Shown: one piece after another, positions 1 to 7,938 of the stretch
How the letters are laid out: the number at the start of each line of letters is the position of its first letter
How positions within the stretch are numbered: position 1 is the first letter of the stretch
Assembly: GCA_004294465.1 (NCBI GenBank)
Contig: REAV01000026.1
Coordinates: 1 to 8,369, forward strand
Length of the DNA: 8,369 nucleotides
Direction: 5' to 3'
DNA from: Sphingobacteriia bacterium
GTDB lineage: Bacteria; Bacteroidota; Bacteroidia; Chitinophagales; Chitinophagaceae
Translations under genes and position numbers: made by a program
The notes under the pieces: model-generated
The model's input: the letters and a program-made list of their open reading frames with translations, nothing else
The model's database searches: none
What the model was told of the DNA's origin: nothing

Positions 1-636
1 GATGCAATTAAGGAAGCTACTGATGCAGGAATTGCTTTAGTAGTATGTATTACAGAAGGTATTCCTGTGCAGGATATGGTCTCTGTAAAAAATTATTTGC
101 TGGGTTCTAAAACCCGTTTGATCGGACCAAACTGCCCTGGCGTTATCACTGCAGGTGAAGCTAAAGTAGGCATCATGCCTGGCTTTATTTTCAAACCTGG
201 TAAAATAGGCATTGTTTCAAAATCTGGAACCCTAACATATGAAGCTGCTGATCAAGTAGTAAAAGCTGGATTAGGCATCAGCACAGCTATTGGAATTGGT
301 GGAGATCCTATTATAGGAACCCCTACTAAAGAAGCAGTAGAATTATTAATGAATGATCCTGAAACAGAAGGCATCATCATGATTGGTGAAATTGGTGGAA
401 GCATGGAAGCCGAAGCTGCAAGATGGATCAAAGACAATAAAACCAAACCAGTGGTAGGATTTATTGCTGGTCAAACAGCCCCTCCCGGACGCAGAATGGG
501 TCATGCAGGCGCAATTGTAGGTGGAGCAGAAGATACTGCAGAAGCTAAAATGAAAATTATGGCTGAATGTGGAATTGAAGTTGTTGCAAGCCCGGCAGAT
601 ATTGGCAAAACCATGGCTGCTGCATTAAAAAAATAA
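1..636 (+). CDS. sucD: Succinyl-CoA synthetase (ADP/GDP-forming) subunit alpha, 5'-truncated by the window edge
   Basis: This is the alpha subunit of the cytoplasmic TCA-cycle enzyme that interconverts succinyl-CoA and succinate with substrate-level NTP formation, working as a complex with the beta subunit SucC. Frame 1 is open from the first base, giving 211 residues before TAA. The visible part covers the end of the CoA-binding domain and the whole ligase domain. GPNCPGVI holds the conserved Cys (codon 133-135), followed by [21 protein letters not shown] and [22 protein letters not shown] carries the His phosphorylated during catalysis (codon 502-504). From memory, E. coli numbering places these residues at Cys123 and His246; both give the same offset of 78 residues, so about 78 N-terminal residues lie outside the window and the full protein would be about 289 residues, normal for the family. 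No catalytic residue is missing. An internal ATG at 76 is not the start, because homology continues upstream of it to base 1. sucC is not in the window, so its linkage cannot be judged. Confidence 0.97.
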   Translation, partial: DAIKEATDAGIALVVCITEGIPVQDMVSVKNYLLGSKTRLIGPNCPGVITAGEAKVGIMPGFIFKPGKIGIVSKSGTLTYEAADQVVKAGLGISTAIGIGGDPIIGTPTKEAVELLMNDPETEGIIMIGEIGGSMEAEAARWIKDNKTKPVVGFIAGQTAPPGRRMGHAGAIVGGAEDTAEAKMKIMAECGIEVVASPADIGKTMAAALKK

Positions 637-658
637 GCTTAACCAAATGTTAATACTG

Positions 659-688
659 ATCCCGAAGCTCAACACTTCGGGATTTTTT
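659..688 (+). terminator. Rho-independent terminator after sucD
   Basis: A perfect 9-bp inverted repeat (ATCCCGAAG at 659-667 and CTTCGGGAT at 675-683) encloses a 7-nt loop and runs into six T residues (683-688). It begins 22 bases after the sucD stop codon, the expected place for an intrinsic terminator. It should separate sucD transcription from the macroglobulin gene downstream. Confidence 0.9.
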
Positions 689-700
689 ATGAAATCTAAG

Positions 701-729
701 TTTCAAGTACATCTTAGCAATTATCTTTA
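701..729 (+). promoter_or_regulatory. Possible Bacteroidota-type promoter for the macroglobulin operon
   Basis: The Bacteroidota primary sigma factor consensus is about TTTG, 17-23 bp, then TAnnTTTG. Here TTTC (701-704) is followed after 17 bp by TATCTTTA (722-729), which matches seven of eight positions of the -7 box. It lies just downstream of the sucD terminator. The start codon at 743 would leave only a very short leader. In such AT-rich spacer sequence a match of this quality can arise by chance, so this is a candidate only. Confidence 0.3.
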
Positions 730-742
730 TTTTCTTTAATTA

Positions 743-808
743 ATGATTATGCACAAAGTTTTTTCTTTTTTATTATCTGCCCTTCTTTTTTCAATAAATA
801 TTCATGCT
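743..808 (+). other. Signal peptide of the macroglobulin protein
   Basis: The first 22 residues have a short N-region with Lys5, a hydrophobic core (VFSFLLSALLFSI) and a likely signal peptidase I site after I-H-A, before Gln23. There is no Cys at or near the cleavage site, so it is not a lipoprotein signal, unlike the lipoprotein macroglobulin YfhM of E. coli. The mature protein would be released into the periplasm or exported further. The exact cleavage position is predicted by eye. Confidence 0.85.
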
Positions 809-3800
809 CAAAAAACCATTATTCCTTTTGAAAAGGAATGGAAAGAAATTGACAGTTTAATACAGAAGAAGAACTTACCGAAATCTGCCTTAAACAAGTT
901 AAGCCTTTTGAAAGATTTAACCATTAAAGCCAATTTAGCTGACCAAACTATTAAATGCTTATTGTATCAATTGAGCTTAGAAGAAACGCTTGCTGAATAC
1001 AATCCTAACATAACAATCAATGGAATCAACAATCTATTGAAAAAAACCACTAACCCTATTCAGCAAGCTATCCTTCATAGCATTGTAGCAAAGAATTATT
1101 TACGGTATTTTAAAGAAAATAGATATACTATTATTACTAAGAAACGCTTGCCAATAAATGACTCTACAGATATTCAGAATTTTACTGACAATCAAATACA
1201 TACATCAATTCAATATCACTTTGAACAATCTTTGATCAATAAAGAATTGCTGCTTAAAACTCCCATCAGTCAATACAATGCATTAATAGTTGAAGGAAAT
1301 GAAAAAACTTTTAGTCTATTTGATTTATTGGTTGATGAAGCCATTCAATATTATAGTGGCGATGATTTTGGCCCACCAGGTTTTAATCCTTCATTCGAAT
1401 GGAGTGAGCCCAATTATCTAGCATCTGCAAAAATATTTTTAGACAAGAAAATAACCGATAAACAAACCGTTAATAAAAACTGGCGGGCCTTACAATTGTA
1501 CCAAACTGTATTAGCAGCGCATATTGCAGATAAAGATCCATTCATCTTTGTTCGATTTGATCTAGATAGAATCATTTGGGTGAATAAAAAAAGTAAAGCA
1601 TTAAATAAAAATGCTTTTTATGTAAAATCATTACAAGAAATTATCGATGCATATTCTAGTTGCCCCAATTCCATCAAAGCTTACTATATGTTGGCAGATG
1701 ATGCAGTTACAAAAGCCTATTCATATGACCCATTTGGAGATACAAGTAAACGCAATCATTTTGAAATAGCATCAAATTATATAAATGAAGCAAAAAAGAA
1801 ATACAGTGAAGTTGTTTATAATTCAAGTTATATATCGAGTTTATTAGATGAGATCAACAAAATTATATTATCAGCTACAGTGGAGAAAATAAATCAACCA
1901 GATAAGCCCTTTCGATTATTCCTCAATTATAGAAATACCGATTCAGTTTATGGAAGAATCATTAAACTGGATTCTCTTCAATTAAGAGAATCCTTTCAAA
2001 ATGAGGATAAAAAATGGCAAGCAATGTTAAATATGCCAGTTATTCAAAGCTTTAAATACCATTTGCCAGCTGCTTCAGATCATCAAGAACATGCAGTAGA
2101 ATTGAAAATAAATAGTTTACCAAATGGACATTATCAACTAATTACATGTAATAACAGTGAATTTAAATTAGGAAAAAGTTATTTATCAAATAGCCAATTT
2201 ACTGTTTCGAATTTAACGTATATAAGAGATGGAGAAACAGATAACTATTATGTAAGAGATTGGGAAACCGGCAAACCAGTGGCTAACGCAAAAGTGAAAG
2301 TACTTACTGATGGAGCTGATAAAATGGAAGAAGTACTCTCAACCAGTACAGACGAGAATGGACAATTTATAGCAAAGACAGAAACCCGTCATGTCTATTT
2401 TGAAATAAAAAAAGATAAAGATTATTTGTTTAGTATCGAATATGAATGGCCCAAATATCATGATGAAGATGATTCAAAAGATGCTAAAGCTGATGAACAA
2501 AAATTAGAACAGGCCAATAAACAATTGATATTTTATACCGATAGAAGTATCTATAGACCTGGACAAATCGTTCAATTTAAAGGCATTTCTATAACGAAAG
2601 GAAAAGTTAAAAACTCAAGTAAAATATATACGCAAGCTGAGCCAGTGAGGATATTTATAAGAGATCCTAATCAAATGATTGTTGACTCAATTAAACTGAA
2701 ATTGAATGAATATGGGTCGCTGTCGGGTTCGTTTACATTACCATTGAATGGTTTAACTGGTAATTATAAATTGGTGGCTGCTTATTTTAAAAATTCGAGT
2801 AAAGAAATAAAAGTTGAAGAATACAAACGCCCGAAATTTACTATATCATTCCAGGAAGACGAACGTGTTTATAGATACAATGACTCTGTTATTGTAAAAG
2901 GTTCTGTAATTGCTATGGCCGGCTATCCTTTGAAAAATGCATCGGTCAAGTATGTGATCAGTGAAAATACTCAGTTAAAAGCAGAACCCATCCAAAAAAG
3001 AAAAATGTATATAGAAAAAAATTCTGAACCAAGTGAGATGGCAACTGGAGAGATTAAATCCAATGACAATGGCGACTTTGAAATTGCTTTTAAAACCTTA
3101 CTAAGAAGTAACCTATCGGAAAAGCCAATTAGTAATTATACTATTGAGGCAAGTGTTACCGATATAAATGGAGAAACACATACACAAAATAAAACAATTA
3201 TTGCTTCTAACATTCCTTTGCAACCAAGTATAAAAGCACCTGTTGCAATGAATAGAAATAAAATGAATACCATCAGTGTTAAAGTACTGAATATAAAAGA
3301 GGAAAATATTGCCAGTACTGTGAAAATAGCGCTATACAAAACTGAACAGCCCAATTTTATTCATCGAAAAAGACTATGGCAAAGGCCTGATCAATATTTA
3401 TTGACCGAAAATGAATATCGCCAAATTTTTCCTTACGATGAATACAATAATGAGTCAGACAAAAATAGTTGGCCTTTAAAACGAATTGCTTTAATTGATT
3501 CGATTATTTTAACCAAGGATAAACCTAGTATAACAATAAAAGAAAATACCATTGAATCGGGGGTTTATAAAATAATTGCTACAACTACCGATTCATTCGG
3601 AGCAACATCAACAGACGAACAGTTTGTACAGGTTTATGATCCCAAAGAATCACAAATGGGTATTAAAGAAATGTATTTTACTGATCAACCAGTTATCACC
3701 GTTAAGCCTAATGATACAGCCCAATTGATCACAGGGTCGAGTATGCCTAATTATTATGTGATCAGAAAAATCAATTCATTAAACCCTGAACTAAATGAAT

Positions 3801-6800
3801 TGTTTTTTTTACAAAAAGAAGGTATAGAGTCATTAACAATTGTACCAACAGAAAAAGAAAGAGGAAATATTTTTGTTACGGATGCATTTATTCTGAAAGG
3901 TCAATTTTATACAAACCAGTATAAAATTGAAGTTCCTTTTTTGAACAAACAATTAAAACTGAACTATGCGTCTTTTAGAAAAATAAATGAACCAGGTTCA
4001 AAAGCAACACTAACTGTAACTGTAACTGGCCTGGACAGCAGTACAAATAAAGCAGAATTATTAACAGGGATGTATGATGCCAGCTTAGATGAGTTAGAAC
4101 AGTTTTTCAAATGGAAAATACCTGAAATCTGGAATTCTTTAGATAAAATCCGTTTGTTTAATGCTAAAAATGATGGCATAACTCGTGATTCTGATTATTC
4201 CACATATAGCTTACGTTATGGCTTAGGAACTACTAGAATTGAGTATATAAAAAATATACTAGGCACAAAAGGCTGGGATTTTTGGAAAAAGAATGATCAA
4301 TACTTTGACTATTCTGGAATAAGACGCACTCAAGTCAAGTATTATTATGATAAAATATCCAGTGAACATGAATTGGAAAATAGCAAAGCAGCAATGGTTG
4401 AACAATTAGTAGATAAAAGAAGAGTGTTAATTGGCAACTTAAATAATACAAGCACCAATGATACCAGGAAAAACTTTAATGAAACTGCCTTCTTTTTTCC
4501 ACAATTATTACCTGATAGTACAGGAAAATATCAATTTAGTTTCTCTTTCCCAGAATCTTTAACCAAATGGAAATGGATAAGTCTGGCACATACCAAGGAC
4601 CTCGCATTCGGATTGAATTCGGAAGAAATCATTACTCAAAAAACCTTAATGGTTCAACCCAATGCCCCCCGTTTTATGCGTGAGGGAGACAATATGGAAT
4701 TAAGTTCTAAGATTGTAAACCTGAGTAATAAAGAATTAACCGGCACTGTTAGTTTAGCATTAATTGATGCAACAACCAATCGTTCTGTAGATGGCTGGTT
4801 TCAAAATGTATTCCCCAATCAATATTTTACTGCTGAAGCTGGTCAATCGATAGTGGTTAAATTTCCTATTCAAATTCCTTTTAGCTTTAACAAAGCCCTT
4901 ACTTGGAGGATTATTGCTAAAGCAGGTGACTATAGTGATGGAGAAGAAAATACGCTTCCCGTCATTACCAATCGTCAACTGGTTACTGAAAGCTTACCAA
5001 TATTTTTAGAAAAAGATACCTCTGTTCAACTCAATTTTACAAAATTATTGAATGCCAATAGTGCTAGCTCAACCAATCAATTACTTAGTGTAGAATATAC
5101 TTCTAATCCTTTATGGAATGTGGTTAAGGCTTTACCTTATTTAATGGAATCAAGCAATGAAAGTACCGATCAATTATTCCATCGATTCTATGCCAATCAA
5201 TTAGCTGCTTTTATTATTCAAAAAAATCCTATCATACAATCGGTTTTTGAAGCATGGCGAAAAGACAGTAGTTCACTCAGAAGTAATCTTGAAAAGAACA
5301 CTGCACTCAAACAAACATTATTGTCTGAAACACCCTGGGTATTGCAATCTGCCAATGAATCGGATCAACAAAAAAGAATAGCTCAATTATTTGATGCAGC
5401 GAAATTATCTACCGAATCAAATGACTTAATTGAAAAATTGAGTCAATTACAATATGAAGATGGTTCATTTCCTTGGTTCAAAGGTGGAAATCCCGACGAA
5501 TTTATTACCAATATCATTCTAACTGGTTTGGGCAAATTGAAAAAAATTGGTGCCATTGATCCTGGAACTGCTAATCAGGTAAACACAATTATAGAGAATG
5601 CGTTAGACTTTTCAGATAAAAGTATCGAAAAGGATTATCAGTATTTATTAAAGCAAAAAATAGGCCTTTCCAAAGCAGTTCCCAATTATCGTCAATTGAA
5701 CTATTTATTCATGAGAAGTTTTTATAGAGATATTCCATTGAAATTTCCGAAAGCGCAACAATATTTTTATCAGCAAAGCAAAACCAATTGGAATAAACTG
5801 AATACCTATTCACAAGGCATGCTTGCATTAATTTCCAGCAGAAATAATGAAAGGGCTTGGGCAGTAAAGAATATTTTACCATCTCTTTTAGAAAATACCA
5901 TCATCAATAGCAAACAAGGAATGTATTGGAAAAACCAAATGACGCAATATTGGTATTCCAGTCCTATTGAATTCCAAAGTATGATGATCAATTGCTTTAG
6001 TGAAATCAATCAAGAAGAAAAGAATAATCTATTCAGTTCTTCAATAAATAGCATGAGAACTTGGTTGATTTTAAACAAACAAACCAATCATTGGAATACC
6101 AGTGCAGCAACAGCAGAAGCTTGCTATGCATTACTCTTAAATGTTTCATCAGGAATGAAAAATTTAAGCAACAAAAAGGAGGTTCAAATTAAAATGGGCA
6201 AATTGACCTTTAATAGTCTGAATGAGCAAACAGAAACCGGTACTGGTTATTTTCAAAAAACAATTGAAGGAGAGAAAATTGTTCCTGAAATGGGTAATAT
6301 TCAATTAAGAGTAACCGAACCGAACAAAATGGGCAATCAAAATCAACCAAGCTATGGAGCTGTTTACTGGCAGTATATAGAAGATTTAGATAAAATCGCC
6401 AAAGCAGATGGCCCACTTTTACTAACTAAACAAATCTTTGTTGAACGTATCGTTGAAAATAAAAAATCATTAGTGCAGGTAAATGACAATGATGAAATTC
6501 AATTAGGCGAAAAATTAGTAGTTCAATTAAAAATACAATCAGATAGAGACATGGATTATATTCATGTAAAAGACCTAAGAGCTGCTGCAATGGAGCCTTT
6601 GAATGTATTAAGTGGAAACAAATGGGAAGACAGATTGGCATACTATGTAAGCACAAAAGATGTAAGCAGTAATTTTTATATTTCCAATTTACCAAAGGGA
6701 AATTTTACATTGAGTTACGAAATGAATGCTACACAAATAGGTATTTTTTCAGTTGGTATTGCATCTATACAAAGTATTTATGCACCAGCATTTAATAGTC

Positions 6801-6835
6801 ACTCCAATGGAATAAAAATAAGAGTCAAAGAATGA
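743..6835 (+). CDS. Exported alpha-2-macroglobulin family protein (MG2/A2M/TED architecture) with a degenerate thioester site
   Basis: This 2030-residue protein is of the large Bacteroidota alpha-2-macroglobulin type; known relatives are envelope protease traps. Domains in order: signal peptide (1-22); a helical N-terminal region to about 420 (LFDLLVDEAIQYY is typical of the Bacteroidota group); a beta domain near W507; MG2 with YTDRSIYRPGQ (598-608); the next MG domain after VEEYKRPKF (691-699); further MG domains, including MYDASLD (1110-1116); a bait-like linker at about 1195-1240; the A2M domain with KWKW (1275-1278) and RFMREGD (1310-1316); a helical thioester-type domain at about 1440-1800 (PWFKGG from 1577, HWNTSAAT from 1783); and a C-terminal receptor-like beta domain with DLRAAAMEP (1944-1952) and YAPAFNSHS near the end. 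The thioester site reads S-T-D-Q (1474-1477) instead of C-x-E-Q, so covalent capture is probably lost. The frame is intact. ATG 749 is an alternative start giving a slightly shorter signal peptide; neither ATG has a clear Shine-Dalgarno sequence. The gene overlaps the next by 4 bases. The true target is unknown. Confidence 0.93.
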   Translation: MIMHKVFSFLLSALLFSINIHAQKTIIPFEKEWKEIDSLIQKKNLPKSALNKLSLLKDLTIKANLADQTIKCLLYQLSLEETLAEYNPNITINGINNLLKKTTNPIQQAILHSIVAKNYLRYFKENRYTIITKKRLPINDSTDIQNFTDNQIHTSIQYHFEQSLINKELLLKTPISQYNALIVEGNEKTFSLFDLLVDEAIQYYSGDDFGPPGFNPSFEWSEPNYLASAKIFLDKKITDKQTVNKNWRALQLYQTVLAAHIADKDPFIFVRFDLDRIIWVNKKSKALNKNAFYVKSLQEIIDAYSSCPNSIKAYYMLADDAVTKAYSYDPFGDTSKRNHFEIASNYINEAKKKYSEVVYNSSYISSLLDEINKIILSATVEKINQPDKPFRLFLNYRNTDSVYGRIIKLDSLQLRESFQNEDKKWQAMLNMPVIQSFKYHLPAASDHQEHAVELKINSLPNGHYQLITCNNSEFKLGKSYLSNSQFTVSNLTYIRDGETDNYYVRDWETGKPVANAKVKVLTDGADKMEEVLSTSTDENGQFIAKTETRHVYFEIKKDKDYLFSIEYEWPKYHDEDDSKDAKADEQKLEQANKQLIFYTDRSIYRPGQIVQFKGISITKGKVKNSSKIYTQAEPVRIFIRDPNQMIVDSIKLKLNEYGSLSGSFTLPLNGLTGNYKLVAAYFKNSSKEIKVEEYKRPKFTISFQEDERVYRYNDSVIVKGSVIAMAGYPLKNASVKYVISENTQLKAEPIQKRKMYIEKNSEPSEMATGEIKSNDNGDFEIAFKTLLRSNLSEKPISNYTIEASVTDINGETHTQNKTIIASNIPLQPSIKAPVAMNRNKMNTISVKVLNIKEENIASTVKIALYKTEQPNFIHRKRLWQRPDQYLLTENEYRQIFPYDEYNNESDKNSWPLKRIALIDSIILTKDKPSITIKENTIESGVYKIIATTTDSFGATSTDEQFVQVYDPKESQMGIKEMYFTDQPVITVKPNDTAQLITGSSMPNYYVIRKINSLNPELNELFFLQKEGIESLTIVPTEKERGNIFVTDAFILKGQFYTNQYKIEVPFLNKQLKLNYASFRKINEPGSKATLTVTVTGLDSSTNKAELLTGMYDASLDELEQFFKWKIPEIWNSLDKIRLFNAKNDGITRDSDYSTYSLRYGLGTTRIEYIKNILGTKGWDFWKKNDQYFDYSGIRRTQVKYYYDKISSEHELENSKAAMVEQLVDKRRVLIGNLNNTSTNDTRKNFNETAFFFPQLLPDSTGKYQFSFSFPESLTKWKWISLAHTKDLAFGLNSEEIITQKTLMVQPNAPRFMREGDNMELSSKIVNLSNKELTGTVSLALIDATTNRSVDGWFQNVFPNQYFTAEAGQSIVVKFPIQIPFSFNKALTWRIIAKAGDYSDGEENTLPVITNRQLVTESLPIFLEKDTSVQLNFTKLLNANSASSTNQLLSVEYTSNPLWNVVKALPYLMESSNESTDQLFHRFYANQLAAFIIQKNPIIQSVFEAWRKDSSSLRSNLEKNTALKQTLLSETPWVLQSANESDQQKRIAQLFDAAKLSTESNDLIEKLSQLQYEDGSFPWFKGGNPDEFITNIILTGLGKLKKIGAIDPGTANQVNTIIENALDFSDKSIEKDYQYLLKQKIGLSKAVPNYRQLNYLFMRSFYRDIPLKFPKAQQYFYQQSKTNWNKLNTYSQGMLALISSRNNERAWAVKNILPSLLENTIINSKQGMYWKNQMTQYWYSSPIEFQSMMINCFSEINQEEKNNLFSSSINSMRTWLILNKQTNHWNTSAATAEACYALLLNVSSGMKNLSNKKEVQIKMGKLTFNSLNEQTETGTGYFQKTIEGEKIVPEMGNIQLRVTEPNKMGNQNQPSYGAVYWQYIEDLDKIAKADGPLLLTKQIFVERIVENKKSLVQVNDNDEIQLGEKLVVQLKIQSDRDMDYIHVKDLRAAAMEPLNVLSGNKWEDRLAYYVSTKDVSSNFYISNLPKGNFTLSYEMNATQIGIFSVGIASIQSIYAPAFNSHSNGIKIRVKE
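1969..1993 (+). repeat. Perfect 10-bp inverted repeat (hairpin) inside the macroglobulin gene
   Basis: GGATTCTCTT (1969-1978) and AAGAGAATCC (1984-1993) are exact reverse complements around a 5-nt loop (CAATT), followed by TTTC. The RNA could fold into a stable stem-loop about 1.2 kb into the coding sequence. The T tract is too short for a convincing terminator. The bases encode an ordinary stretch (L-D-S-L-Q-L-R-E-S), so the structure may be coincidental. Confidence 0.5.
5159..5173 (+). other. Degenerate thioester motif E-S-T-D-Q in the TED domain
   Basis: The segment PYLMESSNESTDQLFHRFYANQ aligns by eye with the thioester loop of Bacteroidota macroglobulins, where Cys-x-Glu-Gln precedes a phenylalanine/arginine/tyrosine-rich helix. 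Here the Cys position is Ser1474 (AGT, one base from the Cys codon TGT), the Glu position is Asp1476 (GAT, one base from GAA), and Gln1477 is kept. Without the Cys thiol the internal Cys-Gln thioester cannot form. The family consensus is from memory. Confidence 0.8.
6832..6835 (+). promoter_or_regulatory. ATGA stop/start overlap, likely translational coupling
   Basis: The macroglobulin TGA (6833-6835) and the oxidoreductase ATG (6832-6834) share the tetranucleotide ATGA. There is no strong Shine-Dalgarno sequence just upstream (AAGAG lies at about 6820-6824, weak). A terminating ribosome could re-initiate here, so the two genes are almost certainly on one mRNA. Confidence 0.7.
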
Positions 6836-7890
6836 TCAAGGTTGACTATATCATTATAGGGCAAGGAATCAGTGGCAGCTTTCTGAGTTGGAATTTATTA
6901 AAAACAGGCAAGCAAGTGCTAGTGATTGATCAATCTATCTCAAACACTGCTTCGAAAGCAGCTAGCGGAGTTATTAATCCTGTTACAGGCAGAAGAATTG
7001 TACAAACCTGGGAAATAGAAACCCTTATGCCCTATGCGGTTGAAGCATATACCCAATTAGGCGATGAATTAGGAGCAACAGTAATTAATCAATGTAATAT
7101 TCTCGACTTTCATGCTACACCACAAATGAAATTGGCTTTCGATGATCGGCTAGCAGATGATAATATTTATTTACGCAAACCAGTAAATCCCGATCAATGG
7201 AATGACTATTTTCATCCGAGTTTTGGAATTGGAGAAATCAATCCTTGTTGGTTGGTAGATATTCATGCTTTGTTAAATGGATGGAGAAAAAAATTAATTG
7301 ATAGTAATTTATTACTCGAAGAAAAATTTGAATTATCCAATTGCATTATTGATACTGATCATGTTGAATACCAAAACTATCAAGCGCAAAAAATCATTTT
7401 CTGTGATGGCATAGCTGGTTTTGAAAATCCATATTTTCATTTACTTCCATATGCAGCCAATAAAGGCGAAGCAATTATAGCATCAATACCGGGGCTTCCG
7501 GATAACCATATATTCAAACAAGGAATTAGTATGGTACCTTGGAAAGAAGGCCTGTTTTGGATTGGCTCTTCCTATGAATGGAATTATTCCGATACACTGC
7601 CCACTGCAGCTTTTAAATTGAAAGTAGAACAACAATTAAAAAATTGGTTAAAACTACCCTACGCTATTGAAGAACATATTGCTTCGGTGAGACCTGCCAA
7701 TCTGGAAAGAAGGCCATTTGTAGGAGTACATCCTCTACACCCATCGGTTGGAATCCTAAATGGAATGGGTACAAAGGGCTGTAGCCTTGCGCCCTATTTT
7801 GCAAGTGCATTGACCAAGTACCTTCTTGAAAATGCTCCTATTCATCCTTTGGCGGATGTTCAACGTTTCAAAAAAATTTTAAGCCGATAA
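6832..7890 (+). CDS. FAD-dependent oxidoreductase, DAO (D-amino-acid oxidase-like) fold
   Basis: This 352-residue cytoplasmic flavoprotein starts with a Rossmann FAD-binding unit: beta strand YIIIGQGISG with the GxGxxG motif (G10, G12, G15), a helix, and strand VLVID ending in acidic D33, which would bind the FAD ribose. TASKAASGVINPVTGRR (39-55) is the conserved segment expected to contact the FAD diphosphate. The C-terminal part has ASVRPANLERRP (284-295) and NGMGTKGCSLAP (310-321), the second FAD-contacting glycine-rich stretch of the DAO family. Length is normal for single-domain members. The hydrophobic N-terminus is the first Rossmann strand, not a signal peptide. The family includes glycine/D-amino-acid oxidases and the oxidase half of MnmC; I cannot name the substrate. 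The ATG overlaps the macroglobulin stop as ATGA, which favours translational coupling and fixes the start. Homologues with this exact N-terminal pattern are, from memory, common in Bacteroidota and annotated only generically. Confidence 0.88.
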   Translation: MIKVDYIIIGQGISGSFLSWNLLKTGKQVLVIDQSISNTASKAASGVINPVTGRRIVQTWEIETLMPYAVEAYTQLGDELGATVINQCNILDFHATPQMKLAFDDRLADDNIYLRKPVNPDQWNDYFHPSFGIGEINPCWLVDIHALLNGWRKKLIDSNLLLEEKFELSNCIIDTDHVEYQNYQAQKIIFCDGIAGFENPYFHLLPYAANKGEAIIASIPGLPDNHIFKQGISMVPWKEGLFWIGSSYEWNYSDTLPTAAFKLKVEQQLKNWLKLPYAIEEHIASVRPANLERRPFVGVHPLHPSVGILNGMGTKGCSLAPYFASALTKYLLENAPIHPLADVQRFKKILSR

Positions 7891-7938
7891 TTGATCACAA
7901 AAAATTAATATTGTGTTTTAAATACTAAACCGCTTAAA

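Noticed and set aside
956..970. C-L-L-Y-Q near the N-terminus of the macroglobulin (Cys72) as an alternative thioester
   Set aside because: It lies in the helical N-terminal region, far from the TED domain, and has the wrong spacing and context for the Cys-x-Glu-Gln motif.
3136..3354. Minus-strand open frame of 72 codons with hydrophobic content
   Set aside because: It lies wholly inside the well-supported macroglobulin coding sequence and has no recognisable motif; the hydrophobic look comes from the reverse complement of Asn/Lys/Ile-rich codons. The other minus-strand frames at 252-446, 3964-4179, 4760-4978, 5806-6009, 6210-6416 and 6426-6695 are rejected for the same reason.
3803..3810. 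Run of eight T residues in the macroglobulin gene, a possible slippage or phase-variation tract
   Set aside because: The frame is intact across it, it is far from the gene start, and a run of this length is expected in a 6-kb AT-rich gene; no alternative-frame product makes sense.
4011..4028. Three tandem copies of the hexamer TAACTG
   Set aside because: It encodes alternating Thr-Val of a beta strand (LTVTVTG), a simple consequence of the protein sequence; it is too short to be a regulatory or minisatellite repeat.
7906..7913. TAATATTG as a -7 box for the membrane-protein gene
   Set aside because: It resembles TAnnTTTG, but no TTTG-like -33 element sits at the right spacing; the nearest T run (7877-7880) is about 25 bp away.
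7896..7915. CACAA/TTGTG inverted repeat followed by TTTTA after the oxidoreductase gene, considered as a terminator
   Set aside because: The stem is only 5 bp, weak, and has a 10-nt loop and a short T tract; it is unlikely to terminate transcription.
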